DNA from: Ignavibacteria bacterium
GTDB taxonomy: Bacteria; Bacteroidota; Ignavibacteria; Kapaibacteriales; Kapaibacteriaceae
Assembly (NCBI GenBank): GCA_013204605.1
Contig: JABMNI010000063.1
Coordinates: 1-64,000 of the forward strand
Reading direction: 5' to 3'
Length of the DNA stretch: 64,000 nt
This document shows, in pieces, positions 26,191 through 36,700 of this stretch (positions within the stretch are counted from its first letter, which is position 1; each line of letters begins with the position of its first letter). The notes under the pieces are model-generated. The model was given only the letters and a program-made list of their open reading frames with translations. It ran no database searches and was not told where the DNA came from. A program made the position numbers and the translations under genes.

Positions 26191-28710
26191 TTAACTACTC
26201 GGAACGAAAATGTGGAATAGTCTAAACGCTATGTGCGGAGTTGGAGCGCAGGGAATTCTGACGAACCCTCCCTTAAGCCAAAGTTGCATTTGATCGGAGT
26301 AATGTGCGTCAAGGGGCTGGCCCGAAACGCCCCCCGGAACAACACTATACTGAATTGAATCTCGGATGTCTGAAATTACTCTCATAGATGCCGCAACGTG
26401 AGTATTGTATGGCTTGTAGATACTCCATTCGGTGTTGTTTATGGTAGTTGCGCTGCCACCAATTTCAAATGGACCCAGGTCCATAACAGGCTTCATTAAC
26501 GGGTTGCGCCCAAACATGTGCGGAAACGAGATTGAATGTATCTGTCCGTAGCGCCATTCTTGAATCGGCGCTGAATGAAACGTGCTTTGCAGACTTGCGA
26601 TTGCTTCTTTGAAGGCTCTAATTGCTATCCACTGCATGTCTTCGATTGGCTTCGTACGCACATCATCGAAAAGCTGATGCTGTGGCGAATTCATAAGCTC
26701 ATCGATTCTACGAAGCGCATTACTTGTCAAGAACGTCCAGTCATAAAACAGGGGAGTGCCTAACTCATCTTCGAATGTATTCCAAATAAATCTTTGAAGT
26801 GTTACGGCATAAATAGCTGTGACAGGATCGATTGGTGATTCTGTACCATCCCATTTTACTAGTCGTTTAAGCGCATCTGTTTCCACAGCGGAATATTTCG
26901 ATCCTGCCTTTTGAAGTAACGGAATAATTCTTTTAACGAATCTTCGGGCGTATGGACTTATCTGATCCATTTGCATTAACTGCGCATCTCTCACTGTGTA
27001 GTCTTTATAAATTTTCAGCAAGTTCAGAATTCGCTCGGCACGAGAACTAGGCTGGTTTAGACTGCCCATAAAGTTAGGGGGCTTAGGCATGGTAGTGTTA
27101 TTTGCCGAAACCACATAGCCCCTTACAGGATTTTTTAATACTCCAAGCGTTGAAAGATGAACGTATCCTTTCCAGGCAGCACTGGCATCCCATGCGGGCG
27201 CAAGTAGGTGCGGATCGGCATTGCCACGTATGGGAATAATTCCGGCTACTACTGTAGCCACGTCGCCGGAATTGGTACCGATGCTGAAATTTAGTGCCGG
27301 AGCATTCCACGTGTGGGTGGCTTTTACAAATTCATCTACAGTTTTAGCTGTGTTCATTTTGTACAAAGCCAAAACCTCATCAGATGCCGTGCGGGCAGTC
27401 CATCTGAACGTTAGGCAAGTAGAATGTAATAGTTTAGACGAAGCTTCACGTTGGATTCCAAACAACCACGACGGTGTTTTCATTGCATGGAAATCTGAAA
27501 TCACGCAAGAACGATTTGTATACCGATAGTCAATTAAAATGTCGGCTTTGTCCTTGACCTTTATAGTATCGCGTTTGAAGCGGAACTTTACACGCTCATC
27601 ATTCACGTCGAAATAATAGTTTTCATTTGTTGAATCGATCTTTTCGATAACGTAATCAACGTCGTCGATCATGGCGTTTGAAAAACCCCACGCTAGACTA
27701 TCGTTGCGTCCGGAAAGAATTAGGGGCAGGCCGGGAACGCTCATACCTACTACGTTGAAGTTCGGACAACTCAGGTGGACTTGATACCACTTTGGAGGCA
27801 TGGACACACTCAAGTGTGGATCGTTTGCAACTATTGCACCGCCACCAGTTTTTGTGACGGCCCACGTGTTGCTTCCAAACGCACTGCCTTGAATGCCGAG
27901 CTTCATTCTAACATCCGAAAGTGAATTGCGAATGTGAATAATATTTTTTATCAAAGAAGAAGCATGCGAAGAATCGGCCGAAGATTTGTCGGAGACAGAG
28001 TCGATGGTGGTTTGAATTTGCGTTTGTGTAGTGGTAGTATCTAGTACGTAGGGCGACGAATTACCCTGTGGAATGTACATGCTCATAGAGGAGCTTCCTC
28101 TTTGAGCTGCTATTTGCGCATACGCAATATCATTCCAAAATGCCAGGCTGAGCTCAAACGCCATGGCTCTGCCAACTACTAAACAATCTTCGGGAAGCCA
28201 TTCGCCAGGTGAATAATCGAGGGCATCAAATTCAAACGGATAATCACCTTTGGCGCTTTTAATATAGGCGTTTACTCCTGCCGAATATGCCGTTAGAAGT
28301 TTCTTGGTAGTTGGGCTAATGGAATGCATTTGCTCTTGCACAATTTCTGCGATACCTATGCTTCGCATAAATCTATCTGGCTCTACAAGTTGCTCGCCGA
28401 GTACTTCAGCTAACGTGCCTCTTCCTAATCTCCTCCACGCATCCATTTGCCACAGTCTGTCTTGCGCATGCGCATACCCTTGCGCGAAAACTACATCCGT
28501 AATTGACTTTCCAATTATGTGTGGAATGCCAAAGGAATTTCGGTACACAAAAGTAGAATCGGTAACCAAACCCTTTTCCTCGGAGTAGGGTTCGGGATGA
28601 CTCCTTGTTGCTAGCCTAACTGCAAAAAAAGCAAAACAAACGAATAGTACGAAAAGCGTTATGCCAAGCCCGATTGTGCCTTGCAGCCACTCGCGGATTT
28701 TTACAACCAT
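26191..28710 (-). CDS. Penicillin acylase family protein (S45 N-terminal nucleophile hydrolase)
   Basis: Large amidase of 839 residues, probably periplasmic: one N-terminal membrane segment (LGITLFVLFVCFAFFAVRLA) then the acylase alpha region (NSFGIPHI, FAQGYAHAQDRLWQMD). The chain would self-cleave before the nucleophile Ser280 in FGSNTWAV. NDPHLSVSMPPKWYQVHL and LAWGFSNAMIDDVDYV follow, as in the beta subunit. Homologues hydrolyse beta-lactams, acyl-homoserine lactones or cyclic lipopeptides; the substrate is not inferable. The start overlaps the epimerase gene by 10 bases. Confidence 0.9.
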   Translation of the reverse strand: MVVKIREWLQGTIGLGITLFVLFVCFAFFAVRLATRSHPEPYSEEKGLVTDSTFVYRNSFGIPHIIGKSITDVVFAQGYAHAQDRLWQMDAWRRLGRGTLAEVLGEQLVEPDRFMRSIGIAEIVQEQMHSISPTTKKLLTAYSAGVNAYIKSAKGDYPFEFDALDYSPGEWLPEDCLVVGRAMAFELSLAFWNDIAYAQIAAQRGSSSMSMYIPQGNSSPYVLDTTTTQTQIQTTIDSVSDKSSADSSHASSLIKNIIHIRNSLSDVRMKLGIQGSAFGSNTWAVTKTGGGAIVANDPHLSVSMPPKWYQVHLSCPNFNVVGMSVPGLPLILSGRNDSLAWGFSNAMIDDVDYVIEKIDSTNENYYFDVNDERVKFRFKRDTIKVKDKADILIDYRYTNRSCVISDFHAMKTPSWLFGIQREASSKLLHSTCLTFRWTARTASDEVLALYKMNTAKTVDEFVKATHTWNAPALNFSIGTNSGDVATVVAGIIPIRGNADPHLLAPAWDASAAWKGYVHLSTLGVLKNPVRGYVVSANNTTMPKPPNFMGSLNQPSSRAERILNLLKIYKDYTVRDAQLMQMDQISPYARRFVKRIIPLLQKAGSKYSAVETDALKRLVKWDGTESPIDPVTAIYAVTLQRFIWNTFEDELGTPLFYDWTFLTSNALRRIDELMNSPQHQLFDDVRTKPIEDMQWIAIRAFKEAIASLQSTFHSAPIQEWRYGQIHSISFPHMFGRNPLMKPVMDLGPFEIGGSATTINNTEWSIYKPYNTHVAASMRVISDIRDSIQYSVVPGGVSGQPLDAHYSDQMQLWLKGGFVRIPCAPTPHIAFRLFHIFVPSS

Positions 28711-29687
28711 TTGTTTTTCTTATACCATTGAACAGTGTCTACAATTCCGTTTGCGATGTTCATCTTTTGCCTGTACCCAAGATCGCGTCGAGCCTTTTCT
28801 GAACTCGCAGTCCAAAACGACTGCGTAATATCGATGCCTTTTTCGTAATTCAAAACGGGTGGCTTTTTTGTCATGTTACCAAAGAACCCCACCACGCCTG
28901 CAATGCCCATTATCAGCACGTGAGGAACCTTTACGGTTAGCACCCTGCGTTTGCCCAAGGCTGCAGCCATGAGGTTGGTAACTTCCGGCCATGTGTACGT
29001 AACCTCCGACGAAATAAAATACGTTTCTCCTTTAGCTTTTTCAGAGGTGGCTGCAAGAAATATTCCTTGTACCAAATCAGAAACGTGAATAAGACTCACG
29101 CGTTTTTCATCGAAACCAATAAGAGGAGCAATGCCTTTTGCAATGGTTTGAAAGACCGTCAGAATTGCTGCGTCGCGCGGACCAAACACGGCCGGAGGAC
29201 GAATTATTGTTATCGGAAATTCTTTGCCGGCTTCATTCACAAGATGCTCGGCTTTCAACTTTGTTCGGCCGTATCCGGTGAGTGGGTGGCATGGAGTTTC
29301 TTCATCGGCCGGGTATTCCGCCGAACTAGACGGACCCACCACGGCTTGCGTTGAGATATGCACAAAACGTTTCAACCCTGGATTATATGCTCGGACTGCA
29401 TCCAATAAATTCTTCGTGGCTAGCACGTTATTTTTTTCAAGTTCCGCTTCGTTCCTACCAGCTACGGCTGCGGCAACGTGAATAATAATGTCAACACCAT
29501 CAACCGCCTCCTTCATTGAATCAAGGTCGTGCAACGATCCTTCCACCTGAGTGGCCGCAGTATCCTTCAACCAACGCAGGTTACTGGTCGACCTCGCAAT
29601 AAACGTTACGTCGTGTCCTTCAGCCAGAAATTTATCCACCACGTGACTGCCCACAAATCCCGTTGCACCTGTCACTAAAATTTTCAC
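28701..29687 (-). CDS. NAD-dependent epimerase/dehydratase (extended SDR)
   Basis: Protein of 328 residues with the extended-SDR cofactor motif TGATGFVGSHV at the N-terminus and catalytic YGRTK at about residue 142. The sequence style (ARSTSNLRWL, VHVAAAVAG, HVSDLVQGIFLA) resembles dihydroflavonol-4-reductase/3-beta-HSD-like enzymes. The substrate could be a nucleotide sugar, sterol-like or ketone compound. The start is GTG 29687, preceded by AAAAGGA about 8 bases upstream. It is translationally coupled to the downstream acylase. Confidence 0.88.
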   Translation of the reverse strand: MKILVTGATGFVGSHVVDKFLAEGHDVTFIARSTSNLRWLKDTAATQVEGSLHDLDSMKEAVDGVDIIIHVAAAVAGRNEAELEKNNVLATKNLLDAVRAYNPGLKRFVHISTQAVVGPSSSAEYPADEETPCHPLTGYGRTKLKAEHLVNEAGKEFPITIIRPPAVFGPRDAAILTVFQTIAKGIAPLIGFDEKRVSLIHVSDLVQGIFLAATSEKAKGETYFISSEVTYTWPEVTNLMAAALGKRRVLTVKVPHVLIMGIAGVVGFFGNMTKKPPVLNYEKGIDITQSFWTASSEKARRDLGYRQKMNIANGIVDTVQWYKKNKWL

Positions 29688-29757
29688 GATTTTTCCTTTT
29701 CTATCATACCTGTTTTACCATGTCGATTCTACTATACCCGCATACCCATTGGTACAC

Positions 29758-32700
29758 TCACCTTAACATCACCGGAATGGATTGCAAAAATCTTCCATGC
29801 TTAAATACAACTATCACTGCACCAGTCACCGTACTCGGCAAAGTGGTAGAAATATGATGTTCTCCCGGTTTAACCTGCGCATTCAACAACAAACCTATCA
29901 ACCTTCCATCAACTGCATACAATTCAACCGTCAACGGATGGTCAGTATTTGTCACCACATCAAACTCCAACGCTGTAGTTGTGCTTCCGGTTAAAATTGC
30001 TGAAGGGGGCTTCCCTAACGCAATAGTCTTTGTCTCAATTGAACAGTCGCCAATTACCGTCACCTTACCGGGCACACCATTTATCACCATTCCATTCGAG
30101 ATTATCGAATCGATGTTGATCGGTGAGAATAATTCCGATCCTAAATACACTTTTGTTACCAACGAGAAAATGTGTCCAGTGTCCTTTATGGGTGAGGCCG
30201 ATGAAAGCGTGACCATGGATTTCTGCGTTCCAACATTCACTACGCTACCAGAAAGCCCCTTGCCAAAATCGGCGAGCGATGTTGGGTATATAACGGAGCC
30301 GTTGTAGGAAATGTAAATGAGTAGTTGGGTGGTTACGGAGGAATCGAGTGGAACGGTAGAGTGCAATGATACGGGAACGTTAACTACAGACCCGATGGTG
30401 GCCGTAGAGGTATCGGCAATTTGCAACAACACACCACTCAACACACCGCGCGAAGTTGTTGCGCCGGTGATGGTGTTAGATGTGGTGTCGGCACACAGAC
30501 CGGAAACGACAGATTGAAATGTAAGTGTGTCTTTGCGATCATATCCGGCAAACTGGTACTCCAACGTAAACACCACGGAATCTGCCGGCTGCAACGTAGT
30601 TGGTACCGGCTTTGAAGTGGAGGCAACAATCCACGGTGCTACGATTCCTTGTAGGGGTTCGACGGTGATGGTTGAAGTGCCGGAATTTTTAACAACATAT
30701 TTTTCTTGTTTTGAGGTGCCTGGCAGGACGGTTCCAAAACTATTGTTTGAGATGTACGAGGTAGTTCCCGGTGTTGTACGACTGCCTTGCACAATGCATC
30801 TGACGGTATCGAAGCACGGACCCACCACGAGTATTAGTGTATCGATGTGCGAACCATCGTTCAACGGGCGGTAGGTAACGGTAAAGGTTTCGGTATCGAC
30901 AATGAAGTTGTTCGGTTTTGCGGTTGTGGAAAATGGCGCCGAAACATCAACGGTGGAAATGTTTGCACGCAAACCACCAAGCCCCGTAACCGTCACAGTA
31001 ACATCTAGTGTTTTTTCCGTTTGTCCGATGCAACGATCAATACTTCCAAATGTTAGCGAGGTAGGAGAAATACTAACCTTTGGCGCTACCACTCTTCCCG
31101 TGAATTGAATTGGGGTTTTAATATTACAAGGCGAAAGATTCAGCGTATCGGTCACTGAAAATAGACCAGGCGTAATTGCAACCGTTGTTCTAATTCGAAT
31201 ACTTTTCGTTGTGCCCGGTGAAATTGTAATTGGTGTACCCACAACTTCTATTCCGCCATTTGCTATGCCCTTCGAAGATGATTCAACGGTAACTGGTACC
31301 AAACTTGTATTGGTCACATCTATGGAAGTATCAATTGCGGGATTGCAAGAAAGCACTAAGCCCAGATCGAGAGCGGCTGTATCGAATGCAACCTTTGGTT
31401 TAAACGAGGCCGCCTCGAGAGTGGCCTTTAACGTATCGTTACAATCTGACGAGCTGAATGGAAAACCGATTTCTTGAATTACGCCTCTGTCTAAATCTGC
31501 AGCGAACGGACGGTATTGTATACTAATCAACTTGCTCGCGCCGGCCGCTAACTGTTCTGTTGTGAACTGTGTAAGCAAATAGAATGGGGGATTAACAAGT
31601 GGAGTTGAAATTGTGATAGCGGATGTGCCCGAGTTGGTTACGCGTATAGCAGAGTCGGGCCGAATATCGCTGCTTGGACAAATAGTGTACGCGCCAAAAT
31701 TTACGCCAGCTTTATCGAGTGTTGCCGAAGCAAGGGTCCGCTGACCCTTCACTGTCAACGTTTGCACAATTCCGCACGGCGTTGCGGTAAACGAAAAGTT
31801 TCCTGCAAAAACGCCGGTCGAAGGAGGAGCAAATAATATTCTCACTACTTGCCGCTGTCCAACGGGAACCATAAACCCCGGTGCCGGCGATGTAACAACA
31901 AATCCCGTTGGCGCCACGAACTGCGAAATAGTGATAGGCTCAGCGCCATCATTCACAAGCTCAGTAACCATCGTAGTGCTGTTCTGACACTGTCCGAGGT
32001 TCCCGAAATCCAATGTATTCGGTACGAAGCTGAACCGTACATCGGGCACTCTAATTCTTACTACCTGCGAAATTCCCGGACATCCCAGCGCCGATGCAAT
32101 GCGCACCTGATAATCACCAACGGCCGTTGCTCTATACGTTTTTTGCGTCGCCCCAATAATTGTCACGCCGCTCTTTAACCACTGATACGAAGCGCCATCG
32201 GTCACCGACGTAAGCAGCAGCGTATCGCCATTACAAATTGTTTGCGTTCCCACCGGGTTCACCGCAACCGTAGGTGCCGGCAGCGAGCCAATAACAATCG
32301 CATCCGACTCCGCCGAGCAGCCACCGTCTACATAAATTCTCAACCTATACGTGCCCGGCTCTCGCACAATAATGCTGGTGCTCCCGCCAATAGAAACGCC
32401 CACGCCATTTACCGTCCACTCAAACTTCAATGCACTCGTAACATTCGACGTTATAGTCAGCGTATCACCCGGACACATTTCATTTCTCATTGATGAGATA
32501 AGGGGCTTACCAGGCGCTGCTTTGAAAATTTGTGCAGACTGTGCAAAGGTATTTTCGGTATACTGTCGGCCACGCGCAGTGGTATCAGCAGTCTGCGCCA
32601 AGCTCATAAAATCATCTGCCTTGTACCTGTAAGCGTGCACTCTGTACGTGTACTGCATACCACAAACAATATTCAACGAATCGTTGTAGGTGTTTCCAAC

Positions 32701-33660
32701 TGCCGTTGGTTGCAATGCTAATACAAGTGCCGAACCAATTCTACTTCCAGCAATAATTTGCGAACCATCTACAATGCCATTGGCAGGGAACGATGCAAAG
32801 TTGAGAGTGTCGCGCAAAATGAGATAGCCGGTAGTTGAATCCTTTGGATTTGCATCTGTAACCTGGGTCCATTCAATTGTGTGCTTGGTTGCCGTCTGCG
32901 CCACTACGGTCACCACCGGACTCGATACAAACTTTGGCTCTCTGGTTTCGCGCCAAAACCGATGGTTCACATTTTTAACACCGGCCAGCAACATAGCGTT
33001 ATCAACTAAATTGGGAAGCCCCCTTGAAATATTAAAACTATTACTAACCGAATCTCTCCCTACTCCCGAACTATACGCTAGAATGGTGCGTCCAACAATA
33101 CCCACGGTTTTAGTGTTGCCCATGTTAGCGGTGTCGAGGTTCACCTTTGGATTGGGAGTGTTTAGGTACGACGGACCCAACGGACGCCCATGACCCAGGC
33201 CATGCACGTGGGTTGAATCTGCCCGGAGCACTTGAACAAAGTCTCTGTCGACATTAATGTTCATACCAAACGATGAGCTAGCTCCTTCAACATTTACTAT
33301 TCGGAAAAACCGCGTGTCAAACTCACTGAACTCTAAATATCCGTCAGCAGCATTTGTATCTAATTTCACGGCCGCAGGAAGGGCATCGTGATGAATAACG
33401 ATAATCGTACCGGCGCGCACATTTCGCCACAGCGGAATATCTAAAAGTTTTGGTCCACTTTGAATTTGGTCTTGCGTGCCGCGGTTATCTGTAAAAATGT
33501 ATCCTACAAGATTTGCGTTGTCTTTTATAACTAGGAATTCTGACCATTCACGGTCTTGGGCAACATCGTTCAGATACTCACTAACAACAACGTCTTGAGC
33601 AAGACAGGTTGAAAATATAGTAAGCAGAAAAATTGAAACAATTAGTGCAAAACGGTGCAT
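29758..33660 (-). CDS. Giant surface protein with choice-of-anchor D repeats
   Basis: Secreted protein of about 1,300 residues. The signal peptide (FALIVSIFLLTIFSTCLAQ) is followed by a lamin-tail-like N-terminal region (SEYLNDVAQDREWSEFLVI), a fibronectin-like stretch, an Ig-like stretch (QWLKSGVTIIGATQKTY) and several ~110-residue ASH/choice-of-anchor D repeats (LDFGNLGQCQN, VNFGAYTICPSS, LTFGSIDRCIGQ). Each of those repeats carries a conserved cysteine pair. The last ~70 residues resemble a type-A T9SS sorting domain, though less clearly than other copies here. ATG 33660 is set by AAGGAG nine bases upstream. Function is unknown; likely an adhesin or surface scaffold. Confidence 0.85.
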   Translation of the reverse strand: MHRFALIVSIFLLTIFSTCLAQDVVVSEYLNDVAQDREWSEFLVIKDNANLVGYIFTDNRGTQDQIQSGPKLLDIPLWRNVRAGTIIVIHHDALPAAVKLDTNAADGYLEFSEFDTRFFRIVNVEGASSSFGMNINVDRDFVQVLRADSTHVHGLGHGRPLGPSYLNTPNPKVNLDTANMGNTKTVGIVGRTILAYSSGVGRDSVSNSFNISRGLPNLVDNAMLLAGVKNVNHRFWRETREPKFVSSPVVTVVAQTATKHTIEWTQVTDANPKDSTTGYLILRDTLNFASFPANGIVDGSQIIAGSRIGSALVLALQPTAVGNTYNDSLNIVCGMQYTYRVHAYRYKADDFMSLAQTADTTARGRQYTENTFAQSAQIFKAAPGKPLISSMRNEMCPGDTLTITSNVTSALKFEWTVNGVGVSIGGSTSIIVREPGTYRLRIYVDGGCSAESDAIVIGSLPAPTVAVNPVGTQTICNGDTLLLTSVTDGASYQWLKSGVTIIGATQKTYRATAVGDYQVRIASALGCPGISQVVRIRVPDVRFSFVPNTLDFGNLGQCQNSTTMVTELVNDGAEPITISQFVAPTGFVVTSPAPGFMVPVGQRQVVRILFAPPSTGVFAGNFSFTATPCGIVQTLTVKGQRTLASATLDKAGVNFGAYTICPSSDIRPDSAIRVTNSGTSAITISTPLVNPPFYLLTQFTTEQLAAGASKLISIQYRPFAADLDRGVIQEIGFPFSSSDCNDTLKATLEAASFKPKVAFDTAALDLGLVLSCNPAIDTSIDVTNTSLVPVTVESSSKGIANGGIEVVGTPITISPGTTKSIRIRTTVAITPGLFSVTDTLNLSPCNIKTPIQFTGRVVAPKVSISPTSLTFGSIDRCIGQTEKTLDVTVTVTGLGGLRANISTVDVSAPFSTTAKPNNFIVDTETFTVTYRPLNDGSHIDTLILVVGPCFDTVRCIVQGSRTTPGTTSYISNNSFGTVLPGTSKQEKYVVKNSGTSTITVEPLQGIVAPWIVASTSKPVPTTLQPADSVVFTLEYQFAGYDRKDTLTFQSVVSGLCADTTSNTITGATTSRGVLSGVLLQIADTSTATIGSVVNVPVSLHSTVPLDSSVTTQLLIYISYNGSVIYPTSLADFGKGLSGSVVNVGTQKSMVTLSSASPIKDTGHIFSLVTKVYLGSELFSPINIDSIISNGMVINGVPGKVTVIGDCSIETKTIALGKPPSAILTGSTTTALEFDVVTNTDHPLTVELYAVDGRLIGLLLNAQVKPGEHHISTTLPSTVTGAVIVVFKHGRFLQSIPVMLR

Positions 33661-33680
33661 AAAGGAACTCTCCTTAGTCA

Positions 33681-33714
33681 TAAAAATGGGGAGTACACCA
33701 AGGCGCACTCCCCA
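33681..33714 (-). terminator. Rho-independent terminator after the 1,355-residue surface protein
   Basis: A perfect 9-base stem (ATGGGGAGT, 33685-33693, with ACTCCCCAT, 33706-33714) and a 12-base loop are followed on the minus strand by five T residues. It sits 20 bases past the stop of the upstream giant protein and ends immediately before the ribosome site of the next giant gene. Confidence 0.75.
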
Positions 33715-33734
33715 TAAATTTTTACCGACTTCTC

Positions 33735-36700
33735 TTACTTCACAATTGCAAGAGTCTGCACGCTGCTAGCACCATTGATAGTAGTGACCAGCATGTACAT
33801 ACCGCTTGCAAGATTTGAACTGTCGATGTCGAATCGAAGCACGTCTGCTGCCGAACTCACATCTGCAACCGTCAGCACGATAACGCCCGAGGCATTAACC
33901 AATTTCATAGTAACGTGAGCCATTCTTGGAAGCGTTACAGTAACAGTCGAAACGGTATTCACCGGGTTTGGCGTTACTCTGCTTATCGTGGCGCCGCCCG
34001 CAACAACATCTTCGTCAACGCTAACTACCGGACGTATTGTTACAGTAGTGGTATCAGAATTTACATCACCGCATTCAGACCGTACACGGCACCAGTATGA
34101 ACCAGCATCGGCAACAACCGTGGTGATTTTGCTAAACGTTGGAGCAACTTCGCCGGCAAGCTCAGTACCATCTTTCGACCACTGATACTGCAACGTACCT
34201 GAACCCGTTCCAACTACGTTAATTGTAAGGGGCTGTCCAATTTGTACATCAAGAGTTTTAGGTGGTTGCTGTGTTATAACTGTTGCTGGTTTCACAGTAA
34301 GTGTCACCGTGTCAGAATTTTTAGAACCACAAGCTGTTGAAACAACTACATAGTAGCTTCCAGCGCGAGAAGCGGTTGTATTTGCAATTGTATACGTAGC
34401 TGCATTAGCACCGCTAACGGCAACACCGTCATGAAACCACTGATATGTTACGTTTCCTTGTGCAACGGCCGTAACGCCCATGGTAGAACCCTGACCGGCA
34501 CATACGCTGCCGGAAGATGGTTGGCTGGCAATTGCAGGAGTAGTTGCAATTACTACAGTCGCAAATGCAGAAGCTGTTTGTGTGTTATCAGAAACCATTG
34601 TAGCACGAACCTCATACTGTCCGGCATCTGGACTGTTTACACCTTGAATGGTTAGCACGTTGGTAGTTGTTCCGCTATACTTTCCGCCATCAGAAAGTGC
34701 AATGCCGTCACGATACCATCTAACATCTATAGCTTCTCCACCTGGATTAGTATACACGTCCGCTTTAACCACAACGTTTGCATTAATACATGCACTAACA
34801 TTTGCAGTTATGAATTCAGCATACACACCGGAATTGAAAAGTCGCATTACCCGAGAAGTGGCAGATCCACAAACTCCGGTTACTATGCAGTAATAATCGT
34901 TTCCAACATCCGAAGTTTTTACGTTTCTAATTTCAAGGTGATTGCTAGAAGCACCGAAAATTCTTCCATTGTCTACAAGCTGAGTTTGACCCTTGAACCA
35001 ACTATAGGCAACTTCATTACCAGGCACCTCAGCTTCGACATAAAATCTTGCCGTCTCGCCCAACACCGCTGGTGCTGCAAAAGTCTGCGCAACAATCTTG
35101 GTTGGTAAACCAACGCGAATGGTTGCTTTGTTAGTTGTTAGATCGCCACAGTTTGCGTAGCCGCGCACAATGCACCAATACTCACCTGAAGATCGGTATT
35201 GAACATTCTCAAGTATTAATACCGGACCGGATACGCCTAACAGCTTCACGCCGTCCTTGTACCAGTCATAACCACGAATACTTCCGGAGGTGAACACGAT
35301 TAACGTATCAGTGTTTCCTATGCAAAGATTTTTCGACTTAATCTGATTAACAAGTGCCAATGGTGCTACAATTACAAATCGGTTGGAAGTAGCTGAAATA
35401 TCTGTGCGCTCAACACCGGTTACGCGAATGAAACTATTTGGTGAGAATTCAATGGCAGGTACAATCCAATCGTACTTTCCGCTTGCAGCAGGAGCAATGT
35501 CAACCAAGTTCCAACTAAGTCCACTGGTAGTGGAATACTCAATCTTCACATTGGTAACACCGCGAGCTATGAAGTTGATTGTATTTTTTGTTGTAGCGCA
35601 AAGTGAATCTGAAATTGTAGGAGTGCTTACTGATACTCGTGGTGTTTCGATGTAAATCGGCGATGAGAATCCGCCAGGTCCACTTGGGTAAGAAACTACA
35701 TCAGAAGGGTTGGTTTGCACACCATTCCAAATACCGTCAGCAGAAGTAATCGAATACACAATTGCATTTGTAGTGTAATTGCGTTCTTCAATTCTTCGAA
35801 CACCATTTAGGTTAGTATTCGGAACTAAGGTTGCCCATGCACCGGTCACATTCTCAAGCACTGCATAAAATCCTTCGGCACCACCCACTACGGTTCCATG
35901 ACCCTGAACAATAGCAACAGCAAGTGGACGGCCTGTTCCGGCCGTGTTATCATAAAGCAAAACGTAATTCTTCGGTGTCAACTGACTAACACGATCGGCT
36001 ATCCCCGTGGCCTGAGTTGTACCAGTTCCCAAACGAATCACAGTAGAAGTTTGAGCCAATTGATACCGAGATAACAGCTTGCCGTTGTTATCAGCAAGTG
36101 CCACCCTCCAATACGCAATGTTGCCTTCCTGGAATGCATCATTTGTAGTGGCTACTAGATTCACCCACAACGACTTTGTGGTTTGAGTTCCGGTAGTGGA
36201 GAAAGTAGAATATTCTCCGTCAGTATCTAATGACTTGCCAGAGGCAAATTTGAAAGTATTATCGTTAGCGGAGTAATGAACGTTAACACCGCCACCTGTT
36301 GAGGTAAGTATTTGATCCTTCGCAGCACCGGTGTTGTACCGGTACGTGGTATTTGGTTGCAGTCCTGTGAATGTCACTCTAGCATACACCGGAACCGGGA
36401 AGGCCCTAACAGAGCTGTTACATGTTCCACTTGCAGTTCTAGCTTGGATGTACTGAGGTACGATATCAGTTGTAAGACCTGGTGGTGCCGATATAGTAGT
36501 CAGAGGTAACGTTTGAGATGTAAGTCCGGGAATTGTCAATTGCAACGTATACGTTCCGGCCGTATTAATCATTACGTTATCAAAAATGGCTACGCCACGA
36601 AACGGTGTAACCGTTGCCGTTCCAGTAATTGAACCGGTCCCCGAAACCTTTGTAATTGTTATCGGAGTTTGGTAATTAACGTCGATTTGATTGTCGCTCC

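Noticed and set aside
27076-27124. Inverted AGGGGGCT/AGCCCCTT pair as a transcription terminator hairpin
   Set aside because: It lies deep inside the penicillin-acylase gene, has a ~33-base loop and no T run. The other close inverted pairs are also mostly inside genes.
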